The position numbers and the translations under genes were made by a program. Shown piece after piece: positions 1-8,846 of a stretch of DNA of 31,560 nucleotides. Every line of letters begins with the position of its first letter. Position 1 is the first letter of the stretch. The notes under the pieces were generated by a model. That model was not told the DNA's origin, searched no databases, and worked only from the letters and a program-made list of their open reading frames with translations. The DNA lies in contig DJOT01000028.1 in NCBI GenBank assembly GCA_002439095.1, positions 1 to 31,560 of the forward strand, read 5' to 3'. This DNA is from Bacteroidales bacterium UBA6431. GTDB lineage: Bacteria; Bacteroidota; Bacteroidia; Bacteroidales; UBA932.

Positions 1-1
1 G

Positions 2-1288
2 AAGCACCTCGACGAGGAACAGCTGCTCCGCACCCTTGGTTACAAACTCAGCGCATACGAGAACGCCTTCGGAAAGGATGAAAGCATCTCTGAAGGCGAT
101 GTGAACGCCCGTTTTGAGAGGCTGGTAAAAGTGGCCGCCGAGCAGACCGGAGAGAAGGCCGCCATCATCATTGATGAGTACGACGCCCCGCTTCTTGACG
201 TGATGAACGACCAGCAGAGACTCGCCCCGATGAGGCAGATAATGAGGAACTTCTACAGCCCCATCAAGAGCCTCGACCCCTACCTTCGCTTCGTCTTCAT
301 AACGGGGATCAACAAGTTCGCACAGCTCAGCATCTTCAGCGAGCTCAACAACCTGCAGAACATCTCGATGATGCCCGAATACTCCGCCATCTGCGGAATA
401 TCGCAGAGCGAACTGGAATCTCAGATGAGAGAATCCGTCAAGAGGATGTCAGACAGCCTCGGCTTGTCGCGAGAAGAGACTCTGGAAGAACTCAAACGCA
501 ACTATGACGGCTACCACTTCTGCGCCGAATCCGAAGACATCTACAACCCGTTCAGCCTCATCAAGTCGCTTGACGCCAAGGACTTCGGCTCATATTGGTT
601 TGAAACCGGAACTCCGACTTTCCTTGTAGAATGGCTTCAGCGTTCTCAAATTGACGAGACAGCACTCAACAGCATGCCTATGATCCCGTCAACAGCTTTC
701 GACATCTCTCCCGAAGTCAGCAACAGCCCTTTGCCTGTCTTATACCAGACCGGCTACCTGACAATCAAAGGATATGACAGAAGGACAAGGCTTTTCACAC
801 TCGGATATCCCAACGAGGAAGTGCGCTTAGGCTTCTCCCAGTGCCTTCTGGCCGGCTACGACCATGATTATGCCTCAGGCTCGATCTTCGTCGCCCGATT
901 CTTCTCCGCCATGGATAACCACGACATCGACAATGCCCTCACGCTCCTCCAGTCCTTCCTCGCCGGCATCCCTTACGACCTTGAGAACAAGACCGAGAAG
1001 CACTTCCAGACCATCATCTACCTCATTTTCTCACTGCTCGGCTACTACATCAGGGCCGAGGTCAAGTCAGCCGCAGGCCGGGCCGACGCCGTCTGCTGGA
1101 CAAAGGACAGGACCTACGTCTTCGAGTTCAAGCTCGACGGCTCCGCAGAAGATGCCTTAAAACAGATTGACGACAAGGGCTACCTGATTCCTTATAAGGC
1201 GGACGGAACCTGCGTCAAGGTCGGCGTCAACATCTCCTCACGGACTCGGACCCTCGAATCCTGGAAGGTAGAGACTCTTGAACGCTAG
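2..1288 (+). CDS. AAA-ATPase-like / PD-(D/E)XK nuclease-like protein, 5' partial
   Basis: The reading frame is open from base 2, so the true start and the Walker A part lie outside the window; the GTG at 101 is internal. A Walker B-like segment (AAIIIDEYDAPLLD) comes early. It is followed by the conserved core of the AAA-ATPase-like family (PF09820), including FITGINKF and NYDGYHF. The last ~100 residues carry a PD-(D/E)XK-type nuclease core (PF08011/DUF1703): GRADAVCW supplies the acidic residue and YVFEFKLDG the E-x-K. These proteins are abundant and dispersed in Bacteroidales. Their role is unsettled; defence or mobile-element association has been suggested. The gene converges on gap. Family assignment is firm, biological role unknown. 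Confidence 0.85.
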   Translation, partial: KHLDEEQLLRTLGYKLSAYENAFGKDESISEGDVNARFERLVKVAAEQTGEKAAIIIDEYDAPLLDVMNDQQRLAPMRQIMRNFYSPIKSLDPYLRFVFITGINKFAQLSIFSELNNLQNISMMPEYSAICGISQSELESQMRESVKRMSDSLGLSREETLEELKRNYDGYHFCAESEDIYNPFSLIKSLDAKDFGSYWFETGTPTFLVEWLQRSQIDETALNSMPMIPSTAFDISPEVSNSPLPVLYQTGYLTIKGYDRRTRLFTLGYPNEEVRLGFSQCLLAGYDHDYASGSIFVARFFSAMDNHDIDNALTLLQSFLAGIPYDLENKTEKHFQTIIYLIFSLLGYYIRAEVKSAAGRADAVCWTKDRTYVFEFKLDGSAEDALKQIDDKGYLIPYKADGTCVKVGVNISSRTRTLESWKVETLER

Positions 1289-1315
1289 ATGCACTAACTC
1301 ACCATCTTTCAAAGC

Positions 1316-1350
1316 GCCTCCCGTACAGCAGAAGGTTGTTTTCTGTACCG
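1316..1350. repeat. 35-nt palindromic repeat, copy A
   Basis: This 35-nt segment matches 31156-31190 in the same orientation at 30 of 35 positions. Its ends form a short inverted repeat (GTACAG/CTGTAC) around a 14-nt loop. It lies in the convergent gap between the ATPase-like gene and gap. Two copies near the two ends of the window suggest a dispersed element present elsewhere in the genome, but only two copies can be seen here. Confidence 0.6.
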
Positions 1351-1365
1351 AAAATATAAAACACG

Positions 1366-1391
1366 AAAAAAGCCGGCTGAAAACAGCCGGC
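1366..1391 (-). terminator. Rho-independent terminator of gap
   Basis: Read on the minus strand, an 8-bp perfect GC-rich stem (GCCGGCTG / CAGCCGGC) with a TTTT loop is followed directly by six T. It lies 22 nt past the gap stop codon. Confidence 0.85.
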
Positions 1392-1413
1392 CTTATTTGT
1401 GATGAAGCGGAAA

Positions 1414-2412
1414 TTACTTCGTGATGACCTTGGCCATCTCGAGAACCTTGTTGGAGTAACCCCACTCATTGTCGTACCATGCGCAAACCTTCACGAAGGT
1501 AGGATCGAGCTGGATACCGGCCTTCACATCGAAGATGGAGGTGTGAGGGTTGTTGCGGAAGTCGGTGGAAACGACAGCCTCGTCGGTGTATCCGAGAACG
1601 CCCTTGAGCTCACCCTCGGAAGCCTTCTTCATGGCAGCGCAGATCTCCTCGTAGGTGCAAGGCTTCTCAAGCTCTGCGGTGAGGTCAACGAAGCTGACAT
1701 CAGAAGTAGGGACACGGAGTGACATGCCGGTAAGTTTGCCGTTGAGGACAGGGAGAACCTTGCCTACAGCCTTTGCAGCGCCGGTAGATGAAGGGATGAT
1801 GTTCTCGAGGATACCGCGGCCGCCTCTCCAGTCCTTCTTTGAAGGGCCGTCAACGGTCTTCTGGGTAGCGGTAGCTGCGTGAACTGTGGTCATGAGACCC
1901 CTCTTGATTCCGAAGGTGTCGTTGAGGATCTTGGAGATAGGAGCGAGACAGTTGGTGGTGCAGGAAGCGTTTGAGATGATGTCCTGACCAGCGTAGGTCT
2001 CATGGTTTACACCATATACGAACATCGGGGTGGCATCCTTGGAAGGAGCTGACATGATCACCTTCTTCGCACCTGCGGTGATGTGCTTGCGTGCGGTCTC
2101 GTCGGTGAGGAAGAATCCGGTGGACTCAACAACTACGTCAGCGCCAACCTCGTTCCACTTGAGGTTTGCAGGATCCATCTCGGCTGTGATGCGGATCTTC
2201 TTGCCGTTTACGACAAGAGCCCCATTATCAACAGAAATCTCGCCCTTGAAGATGCCGTGTACTGAATCGTACTTAAGCATGTAGGCGAGATACTCAGGAT
2301 CGAGAAGGTCATTGATACCTACGACTTCGATGTCGTTGGAGAAGTTCTCAACTGCTGCACGGAAAACCATACGTCCGATACGGCCAAATCCGTTAATACC
2401 AAGTTTTACCAT
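1414..2412 (-). CDS. gap: Glyceraldehyde-3-phosphate dehydrogenase (type I)
   Basis: This is the glycolytic and gluconeogenic enzyme that converts glyceraldehyde-3-phosphate, NAD and phosphate to 1,3-bisphosphoglycerate in the cytoplasm. At 332 residues it has the usual length. The Rossmann motif INGFGRIGR starts at residue 6. Asp35 in GIND is typical of NAD rather than NADP specificity. The catalytic signature ASCTTNC places the nucleophile at Cys151, and the C-terminal WYDNEWGYSNKV is intact. It is monocistronic, with its own promoter (2473-2503) and terminator (1366-1391). It diverges from surE. Confidence 0.97.
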   Translation of the reverse strand: MVKLGINGFGRIGRMVFRAAVENFSNDIEVVGINDLLDPEYLAYMLKYDSVHGIFKGEISVDNGALVVNGKKIRITAEMDPANLKWNEVGADVVVESTGFFLTDETARKHITAGAKKVIMSAPSKDATPMFVYGVNHETYAGQDIISNASCTTNCLAPISKILNDTFGIKRGLMTTVHAATATQKTVDGPSKKDWRGGRGILENIIPSSTGAAKAVGKVLPVLNGKLTGMSLRVPTSDVSFVDLTAELEKPCTYEEICAAMKKASEGELKGVLGYTDEAVVSTDFRNNPHTSIFDVKAGIQLDPTFVKVCAWYDNEWGYSNKVLEMAKVITK

Positions 2413-2472
2413 TTTTGTAATAATAAGTTGTTATAAAGTCTTTTACTATACTTCTAACCGTTAAAGGCGCTG

Positions 2473-2503
2473 CAAATTTATCAATTTTTCTATTGAAAAT
2501 CAA
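2473..2503 (-). promoter_or_regulatory. Bacteroidetes-type promoter for gap
   Basis: On the minus strand TTG (2503-2501) is followed after 20 nt by TAAATTTG (2480-2473), which fits the Bacteroidetes -33/-7 consensus (TTTG, 19-21 nt, TAnnTTTG). The predicted leader is about 50-60 nt. It lies back to back with the surE promoter. Confidence 0.65.
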
Positions 2504-2504
2504 T

Positions 2505-2512
2505 TATCTTTG
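2505..2512 (+). promoter_or_regulatory. Putative -7 box of the surE-lpxB promoter
   Basis: TATCTTTG fits TAnnTTTG and lies 14 nt before the surE ATG, giving a very short predicted leader. The -33 element is weak. It abuts the upstream element of the gap promoter, so RNA polymerase binding at the two sites should compete. Confidence 0.5.
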
Positions 2513-2526
2513 CCGAAAAATTCACA

Positions 2527-3354
2527 ATGAAGATAATAATCACCAACGACGACGGCTACAAATCCAAGGGACTTCAGGTTCTGACCGGCATCATGCGCCG
2601 TTTCGGAGACCTCACGATAGTGGCCCCCAAGGCTCCCCAGAGCGGGATGTCGATGGCAGTATCCATGGGACACAGACCGATCGCCGTCAAGAAACTCTCC
2701 GAAGAACCGGGGCTTGAGCGCTGGTATCTGGACGGGACACCGGCCAGCTGCGTCAAGTTCGCCCTCGACAACATACTGTGGCCGCAAAACGCCGACCTCG
2801 TGGTAAGCGGCATCAACCACGGGAGCAACGCCGCCACCGCAGCCATCTACTCCGGCACGATAGGAGCCGCGATGGAAGGCGCAGTCAACGGAGTGATGTC
2901 CATAGGTGTCAGCCTCGACAGCTATGACCCCGATGCTGACTTCTCCGCAATAGAAAAGATGCTGCCAGGCATAATAGAGCAACTTCTCGACATAAAGGAG
3001 CACCGCTACGGCCAGCTATACAACATCAACTTCCCCGCCCTCCCGGCCGACAGGATCAAGGGTGTCCGCTTCTGCCACATGGGAAAGGGCCACTGGGAGA
3101 AAGAATACCGGCCTTATACCGAATTCCTCGCAGAAAGAGGGGCGGAACCGGACGAAGCCGCCAAGAGGTATCTGGAACGCCTCGAAGAAGGAGAAAGTGT
3201 CTATGTGATGGCCGGAGACTTCACCGACAACGGGGACAATGTCTACCCTGCCGACCACCAGCTGCTTGAGCAAGGCTACATCACCATCACTCCCCACAAC
3301 ATAGACAACACCGACGAGCAGGAACTCCGCAGACTATGCGATACTACCTTATAG
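2527..3354 (+). CDS. surE: 5'/3'-nucleotidase SurE
   Basis: SurE is a divalent-metal-dependent nucleoside monophosphate phosphatase of the cytoplasm, linked to stationary-phase and stress survival. The N-terminal motif ITNDDG gives metal-binding Asp8 and Asp9. It is followed by SGMSMAVS, the SGINHGSN segment with the metal-binding Asn, and the glycine-rich SGTIGAAMEG. The 275-residue length is normal for Bacteroidetes. The ATG at 2527 gives the NDDG motif its expected distance from the N-terminus. The last 19 nt overlap the start of lpxB, so the two are very likely translationally coupled, as is common in Bacteroidetes. Confidence 0.96.
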   Translation: MKIIITNDDGYKSKGLQVLTGIMRRFGDLTIVAPKAPQSGMSMAVSMGHRPIAVKKLSEEPGLERWYLDGTPASCVKFALDNILWPQNADLVVSGINHGSNAATAAIYSGTIGAAMEGAVNGVMSIGVSLDSYDPDADFSAIEKMLPGIIEQLLDIKEHRYGQLYNINFPALPADRIKGVRFCHMGKGHWEKEYRPYTEFLAERGAEPDEAAKRYLERLEEGESVYVMAGDFTDNGDNVYPADHQLLEQGYITITPHNIDNTDEQELRRLCDTTL

Positions 3355-4490
3355 CCGGAGAGGCTTCCGGCGACCTGCACGGAAGCAATCTCATCAGAGG
3401 CCTCGCTGCCGAAGACCCGCAGGCGACTTTCAGATTCCGCGGAGGAGACCTCATGCTTGAGGCCGCCCGGGAGTGCGGTGCAGAGTGCACCCTCGTCAAG
3501 CACTACCGCGACGGCGCGGTGATGGGTCTTTCGGAAGTCCTCTCTAAAGGGTTCAAGCTTCTGGGAGACCTCAAGCGGTGCGAAGAAGACATCCTCGCAT
3601 GGAAGCCGGATGTCGTGGTCCTCATAGACTACCCCGGCTTCAACATGAAAGTAGCCCGCTTCTGCCACGAAAAAGACCTGAAGGTGTTCTACTACATAGC
3701 CCCCAAGACCTGGGCCTCGCGTGAAGGGCGCAATAGGCAGCTCAAAGAGTATGTGGACAGGCTCTTCATCGTCTTCCCTTTCGAGATCCAGTATTTCAAT
3801 TCGCGCGGAATACCGTTCACCTACGAGGGTAACCCGCTCGTGGATGCCGTGGATACCCACCAGTATTCGCGCCCCGAAACCAGCAAGTACATAGCCATGC
3901 TCGCCGGTTCGAGAAAGGCCGAAATCTCCAGGATGATGCCGGTCCTGATGCAGGTGGCGGACAGGCTTTCAAGCCTCGACAAATACCATGACTGGAAATT
4001 CATCGTGGCCGGAGCCCCGTCCAGAAGCGAGGATGACTACAGGCCATACATTGGCGAAAGGAAAAACGTACGGCTCATATTCAGCCGCACCTACGACATT
4101 CTGAAATATGCCGAAGCCGCCGTCATAAATTCAGGCACGGCATCCCTCGAGGCAGCCCTGATCGGCACGCCACAGCTCGTCGGCTGGAACACATCAGCGC
4201 TCACATGGTTCGCCGCCAGGCACATCCTGCATGTCCAGGACCACATCAAATACATCTCCCTTGGCAACCTGTGCCTAGACAGAGCCGTGTTCAAGGAATT
4301 CCTCCAGAACGATTTCAATCCGGACAACGTCTGCACGGAACTCAGGAGAATCCTTGAAGACGGGCAATACCGCGAAAAAATGGAGCAAGGCTACACAGAG
4401 ATAAGAGAATCCCTCGGCGGAAGCGGAGCATCACGGAAAGTGGCGGCCGCCATGATAAAAGAACTCAATACTGCCGCTCGCCGAAGATAG
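3336..4490 (+). CDS. lpxB: Lipid-A-disaccharide synthase
   Basis: LpxB is a peripheral membrane glycosyltransferase (GT19) that joins UDP-2,3-diacylglucosamine and lipid X to form the lipid A disaccharide. The N-terminus YYLIAGEASGDLHGSNL is the family signature, followed by YPGFNMK and YYIAPKTWASREGR. The C-terminal half contains YEGNPLVD, LAGSRKAEI, INSGTASLEAALIGTPQLVG and the HIKYISLGNL segment. The 384-residue length is normal. The start lies inside the surE 3' end. The gene ends convergently with the YggS-type gene, with 26 nt of overlapping coding sequence and no hairpin terminator visible. Confidence 0.95.
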   Translation: MRYYLIAGEASGDLHGSNLIRGLAAEDPQATFRFRGGDLMLEAARECGAECTLVKHYRDGAVMGLSEVLSKGFKLLGDLKRCEEDILAWKPDVVVLIDYPGFNMKVARFCHEKDLKVFYYIAPKTWASREGRNRQLKEYVDRLFIVFPFEIQYFNSRGIPFTYEGNPLVDAVDTHQYSRPETSKYIAMLAGSRKAEISRMMPVLMQVADRLSSLDKYHDWKFIVAGAPSRSEDDYRPYIGERKNVRLIFSRTYDILKYAEAAVINSGTASLEAALIGTPQLVGWNTSALTWFAARHILHVQDHIKYISLGNLCLDRAVFKEFLQNDFNPDNVCTELRRILEDGQYREKMEQGYTEIRESLGGSGASRKVAAAMIKELNTAARRR

Positions 4491-5142
4491 CCGTGCCGAT
4501 ACGGACCATGGTGGCCCCGTACTCTACGGCAATCCGCCAGTCTTCGGACATCCCGATGGAGAGTTCCTTGAAATCTCCGTGCTCGGGGAAAAGGTCCTTG
4601 AGATAAGAGAAGAAATGGCTGATCCTTGCGAAGTCGGCACGGATGTCGTCTTCGTTGTCGGTATGGGTAGCCATCCCCATCAGGCCGCAGAACCGGACAT
4701 TGCGGTAGTTGTCCGCCTTGAAAAGAATGTCGAGAATCTCCTCCTCCACAAAGCCCTGCTTCGTCTGCTCGGCGCCGATGTGCATCTCAAGCAGGACAGG
4801 TATCACCTTGCCATTTTTCGCGCCCCACCCGTTGACATCCTCCAGAAGATGCAGACTGTCTATCGACTCGACCATGTCGGCATACGGGAGGACAAGTTTG
4901 AGTTTGTTTGTCTGGAGGTGGCCGATGAAATGCCAGACGAACTCCTCGCGGGGGATGCCGAGCCGCCCGTGGATCTCCTCGATCTTCTGTGCGAACTCCT
5001 GGGGCCTGTTCTCCCCGAAACGGTGCTGCCCCGCATGGTAGGCTTCCATTATGGCCTCGACCGGATGGAATTTGGAAACTGCCACCAGTTTGACTTCCGG
5101 CGGCAGTTCCTTCAAGATGTTGTCTATGTTTTCCTTTATCAT
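4465..5142 (-). CDS. PLP-binding protein, YggS/PLPBP family
   Basis: This family of cytoplasmic proteins binds pyridoxal phosphate and controls vitamin B6 balance. VKLVAVSKFHP near residue 20 carries the PLP-binding lysine. The fold III signature follows: FGENRPQE, WHFIGHLQTNK, GLMGMAT, and LSIGMSEDW before the C-terminal GTAIFGERQY. I chose the ATG at 5142 (225 residues) over an upstream in-frame start at 5217, because the extra residues lie inside yidC and are low complexity, and the family begins about here. The start is 2 nt after the yidC stop, so the genes are coupled. The 3' end overlaps lpxB. Confidence 0.93.
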   Translation of the reverse strand: MIKENIDNILKELPPEVKLVAVSKFHPVEAIMEAYHAGQHRFGENRPQEFAQKIEEIHGRLGIPREEFVWHFIGHLQTNKLKLVLPYADMVESIDSLHLLEDVNGWGAKNGKVIPVLLEMHIGAEQTKQGFVEEEILDILFKADNYRNVRFCGLMGMATHTDNEDDIRADFARISHFFSYLKDLFPEHGDFKELSIGMSEDWRIAVEYGATMVRIGTAIFGERQY

Positions 5143-5144
5143 GC

Positions 5145-6998
5145 CTAACGGCGTTTCTGCTGTTGTTTGAGCTGCTGCTCCTGCATCCTCTGGACTTCCT
5201 CCAGCTTCTGCTGCCACTTGCTCTTCGGGAGCGGCTTGCCCTCGGAAGCGCGGACTTTCTCAAGAATCGCGTCCTTGTCTATGGACTTGCGGATCAGCCA
5301 TGTCTGAAGTATGGAGATCAGCTGTGAGAGAAGATAATAGTAACTCAAGGCGGCAGAGAGGCTGTTACAGATGAAGAACATCATTATAGGCATCATCCAC
5401 AGGCTCATGAACCTCATCGATGCCGCGCTCGGGTCATTGGCGTTAGGCTGCGAGGACATCGTCAGTTTTGAGTAAACCCACATGGTCACAGCCATCAGAA
5501 GCGCAAAGAGCGACAAGTGATCACCCAGAATAGGGATCCTTACCCCATAGTCTATGATGGAATCATAGGCTGAAAGATCGTGACACCACAGGAACGACTG
5601 CTGGCGCAACTCGATGGATGCCGGGAAGAAGCGGAACATCGCCCAGAGAATAGGGAAAGTCAGAAGCATCGGGAGACATCCGCCCATAGGGCTTACCCCG
5701 GCACGCTTGTAGAGAGCCATGGTGGCCTGCTGCTTCTTGAGCATCTCCTGCTGGTTGTCGGTGTGCGGATACTTGGCGTTGATCTTGTCAAGTTCCGGCT
5801 TGAGGGCCGCCATCTTGGCTGAAGACGCATAGGACTTGTATGTCAGAGGGAAGACCACAAGTTTGATCACTATCGTCATCAAGAGGATGATGATACCGAA
5901 GTTGCTGATGAAACGACTGAAGAAGTCGAACATCGGGATGATGGCATACTTGGTGAACCACCCCACGAGCCAGCCTCCAAGAGGGATTATCTTCTCATAT
6001 TTCTGGTCATAACTCTTGAGTGTCTTGTAGTCGTTAGGACCGAAGTAGAATTCGAGCGGGACGCTGACATTGTCACCCTGACCGAGTTCCGCGCGCATCT
6101 TGGCGCTGCATGCCATGAGGTTGCGCTCCGGATCGTCCTGCTGGAAGAAATTGATTCCCAATTCCCCGGAAGAGAACTGCTGCGGAGCACGGACGATGGC
6201 GGAGAAGAACTGCTGCTGGAAAGCGAACCAGCTCAGACGTGACTCCACCCTCTTGGATGCGCTGCGTCCGCGGCCGATCTCGACAGGCTTCTTGTCTCCG
6301 TCGAAATAGTAGTCAAGCTTGGAATACTGGGTCTCATTTTTATATCCTTTCTCCATCCTCGGCATTGTAAGCTCGAAATCAATGTCGTACGAACTGACAT
6401 TGCGCGGTATGACACCCTGCATCCCCACGAAAGAGAGCTGGTTGTCCACGCGGTAGCTCTGTCCGAGAAGGGTGTACTTCTGCTCGATGTACCCGCCCCC
6501 CTCGAAAGGCAGACGCATCACTACGGAGCTGTCAGTGACGGAGGCGAGAGTGAAGTTGAAGTCCTTGGTCTGGATGTATTCACCGGTATAGAGACTCACC
6601 GAATACTCGGCTCCGCCAGGGCGGAAAATATACAGATCCGTGCTGTCGTAGTTGCGGAACTTCTTGAGCCTAACCGAATATGGCTTGGCTCCGCGTGTGG
6701 TGAGCTTCATCTCGAGAACATCGTTCTCAAGGGTGACGATGCTCTCCTGGGCTTTGGACGCACTCTCGAGCAGGGAGTCCTTATAGATGGCCACCTGTCT
6801 GGCGGACTCCAGCACTGGCTCTCCGGACTCGATGACAGCCTCGGATGCCATCTGCTGAGGCGGCATCTGCGCGAGGGCTATCGAATCCTGCTGCGCCTGA
6901 AGCTCCGCAGCCTTGCGGGCCCTGTCTGACTGAAAAACTGTAAACCCTATGAAAATAAGGGCGATGAGAACAAATCCGATTACCGAATTTTTATCCAT
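5145..6998 (-). CDS. yidC: Membrane protein insertase YidC
   Basis: YidC inserts and folds inner-membrane proteins, alone or with SecYEG. The 617-residue form has an N-terminal membrane anchor (residues ~5-20, IGFVLIALIFIGFTVF), a large periplasmic beta domain, and the conserved YidC/Oxa1 core from ~350 on. That core includes FGIIILLMTIVIKLVVFPLTYKS-type helices, the cytoplasmic loop with MLKKQQATMALYKRAGVSPM, GGCLPMLLTFPI and several further helices. The tail is basic and glutamine-rich (QQLKQQQKRR). Its ATG overlaps the stop of the DUF349 gene (TAATG), and the PLPBP gene follows after 2 nt, so all three form one operon. In many Bacteroidetes yidC lies next to pyrG; here pyrG is nearby but separated by trmD. 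Confidence 0.96.
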   Translation of the reverse strand: MDKNSVIGFVLIALIFIGFTVFQSDRARKAAELQAQQDSIALAQMPPQQMASEAVIESGEPVLESARQVAIYKDSLLESASKAQESIVTLENDVLEMKLTTRGAKPYSVRLKKFRNYDSTDLYIFRPGGAEYSVSLYTGEYIQTKDFNFTLASVTDSSVVMRLPFEGGGYIEQKYTLLGQSYRVDNQLSFVGMQGVIPRNVSSYDIDFELTMPRMEKGYKNETQYSKLDYYFDGDKKPVEIGRGRSASKRVESRLSWFAFQQQFFSAIVRAPQQFSSGELGINFFQQDDPERNLMACSAKMRAELGQGDNVSVPLEFYFGPNDYKTLKSYDQKYEKIIPLGGWLVGWFTKYAIIPMFDFFSRFISNFGIIILLMTIVIKLVVFPLTYKSYASSAKMAALKPELDKINAKYPHTDNQQEMLKKQQATMALYKRAGVSPMGGCLPMLLTFPILWAMFRFFPASIELRQQSFLWCHDLSAYDSIIDYGVRIPILGDHLSLFALLMAVTMWVYSKLTMSSQPNANDPSAASMRFMSLWMMPIMMFFICNSLSAALSYYYLLSQLISILQTWLIRKSIDKDAILEKVRASEGKPLPKSKWQQKLEEVQRMQEQQLKQQQKRR

Positions 6999-8764
6999 TA
7001 TCTGCTTTCCTCCTCTGCTTTACGAATCTGGGCTTCAAGGTCTTTGAGCTCTTCCTTCGCCTTGTCAATCTTCTCCTGCATCTGCCTTATAAGCGGTTCA
7101 CTGTTCTTTGAAGCAGAGAAAAATCCTATGTTGTTCTCGTAAGTGGTGATGTTCTGCTGAAGGGCGCGGTACTTGCTGACAAGGGCGTCCTTAGGGCTCT
7201 GCGGAAGCCTGCCCTGACGGGTGCCCCTCGGGCTCTGCGAGAAAAGAGGGAAGATCTTTTTCATCGCATCGCGGAAAGCCTCGTTGACATTGTCCTTCTC
7301 CTTGTACGGAACATGTCCGATAGCCTGCCAGCGCTCGTTGAAAGAACGCATTTTCTCGGCATTGGCTGTCTCGTCGTCGCCCGGAGTGTAGGCAAGCACC
7401 TCCTCGATAAGCTTCTTTTTGGCTTTGAGGTTGGAGTAGAAATCATTGTCGGATGAGGCGTTGGCGTCACGCTTCTCGAAGAACTCATCGCATGCGGCGC
7501 GGAAACGTTTCCAAAGCTGCTCGGACTTCTTGCGCGGCACGGAACCGATTTCTTTCCACTGCTTCTGCAAGGCCACATACTGGTCGGCCGTCTTCTTCCA
7601 GTCCGTACTGTCCTTGAGAGACTCGGCCTGGTCGATCAGGGCCTGCTTCTTCTCAAGGTTGGCGTTGAGGTTGTCTTTTATATCAGTGAAATACGCTCTC
7701 TTCTTGGAGAAGAAAGCATCGCACGCGGCACGGAAACGGTCGTAGATCTTCTGGTTCTCCTTCTTGGTAGCGTAACCGATCTTACGCCACTCCTGCTGAA
7801 GCGTCTCTATTTCCTTGGTGAGGGCCGTCCACTCGGCTGAGGTCTTCACGTCGGTGGCGGCGATCTCCTCAAGCTTCTCGCAGAGTGCTCTCTTCTTTTC
7901 GAGGTTCTCTTCCTGCTGCTCTTTGAGTCCCTCGAAGTGGGCCTGATACCTCTTGTTGACCACTGCCGTAGCTGCCTTGAAACGGTTCCATATATCTTCG
8001 CGCTTCTCCTTGGCCACCGGGCCGTACTCCTTCCACTGCTCGTGGAGCTTCTGGAGTTCGTGGAACGCATTCACGACATTGTCGTTCTCAGCAAGCTTCT
8101 CGGCCGCCTCGCAGAACTCCTCCTTTGCTTCAAGGTTCTTGCGGAAATCCAGATCGCGCAGATCCCGGTTGATCTTGACCATGTCGTAGAACTTCTCGAC
8201 ATAGTACTGATATGTGTCGTTTATGTCCCTGTAAGCGGTCGCCGGCACAGGACCGGCATCCCTCCAGCGGTTCTGGAGCTCGCGGAACGCAGGGAAACGG
8301 GCGCTCACATCCTCCTGACCTTCCACGAGAGCCTTGAGTTCGTCTATGACGGCCTGCTTCTTGGCGAGGTTGGCTTCGCGCTGCTCATCCTGCTGGCGGT
8401 TGAACTCGGCACGCTCCTTTTTGTAGTCGGAATACATCGCTTTGAAGTTCTGCTCGACAGCCTCGAAAGGGTTGTCCGCGCCTTCGGCGGGAGTCTCTTC
8501 GCCCTTGAGCCGTGAGAGCAGTTTGTAGAAAGCCGACTTGATGGACTCGGCCTCCTTGGAGCGCATCATGCTGTCCGCCCCGGACTTCAGTTTGACAAAA
8601 AGATCGGAAAGTTCTGCAAGAGATTTGCCGGAGAGATCCTCCAGCTTGTCGCCGACCGCTTCCGCCTTGTCGGAGATGCCTGTGCTTTCAAGCAGATCAC
8701 CGGCCTTATCCGCTACCTCTGAAACGACCTCTTGGATCTTCTCAGGAAAGTTGTTTTCGCTCAT
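6998..8764 (-). CDS. DUF349 repeat protein
   Basis: This is a cytoplasmic, highly charged helical protein of 588 residues with five DUF349 repeats (PF03993). Each repeat carries a W-x-x-x-G core: RWRDAGPVP, QWKEYGPVA, EWRKIGYAT, QWKEIGSVP and RWQAIGHVP, usually followed by a LWKRFRAACDEFF-like helix. The N-terminal ~100 residues are acidic and the C-terminus is a coiled coil. The molecular function is not known. I chose the ATG at 8764 (MSENNFPEK), because the upstream extension to 8797 runs into the promoter. Its last base overlaps the yidC start, so it leads the DUF349-yidC-PLPBP operon. There is no signal peptide. Confidence 0.92.
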   Translation of the reverse strand: MSENNFPEKIQEVVSEVADKAGDLLESTGISDKAEAVGDKLEDLSGKSLAELSDLFVKLKSGADSMMRSKEAESIKSAFYKLLSRLKGEETPAEGADNPFEAVEQNFKAMYSDYKKERAEFNRQQDEQREANLAKKQAVIDELKALVEGQEDVSARFPAFRELQNRWRDAGPVPATAYRDINDTYQYYVEKFYDMVKINRDLRDLDFRKNLEAKEEFCEAAEKLAENDNVVNAFHELQKLHEQWKEYGPVAKEKREDIWNRFKAATAVVNKRYQAHFEGLKEQQEENLEKKRALCEKLEEIAATDVKTSAEWTALTKEIETLQQEWRKIGYATKKENQKIYDRFRAACDAFFSKKRAYFTDIKDNLNANLEKKQALIDQAESLKDSTDWKKTADQYVALQKQWKEIGSVPRKKSEQLWKRFRAACDEFFEKRDANASSDNDFYSNLKAKKKLIEEVLAYTPGDDETANAEKMRSFNERWQAIGHVPYKEKDNVNEAFRDAMKKIFPLFSQSPRGTRQGRLPQSPKDALVSKYRALQQNITTYENNIGFFSASKNSEPLIRQMQEKIDKAKEELKDLEAQIRKAEEESR

Positions 8765-8794
8765 AATCGATTTAGAGTATTTATTATAACCCAA

Positions 8795-8802
8795 CAAATA
8801 TA
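8795..8802 (-). promoter_or_regulatory. Putative -7 box for the DUF349-yidC operon
   Basis: TATATTTG on the minus strand fits TAnnTTTG, with a TTG about 22 nt further upstream. It implies a leader of about 25 nt and supports the ATG at 8764 over the upstream start. Confidence 0.5.
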
Positions 8803-8846
8803 CGAATTAAAAAACATACACGGTCAAGTTATCCGGCAAGTTTGAC

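Noticed and set aside
1238..1465. A 75-codon open frame across the ATPase-gap junction
   Set aside because: It crosses the terminator and the 35-nt repeat, overlaps both gene ends and has no coding character.
5143..5217. Extended N-terminus of the YggS-type protein (start at 5217)
   Set aside because: The extra 25 residues lie within yidC, are low complexity (Ala/Gly/Thr) and precede the conserved family start.
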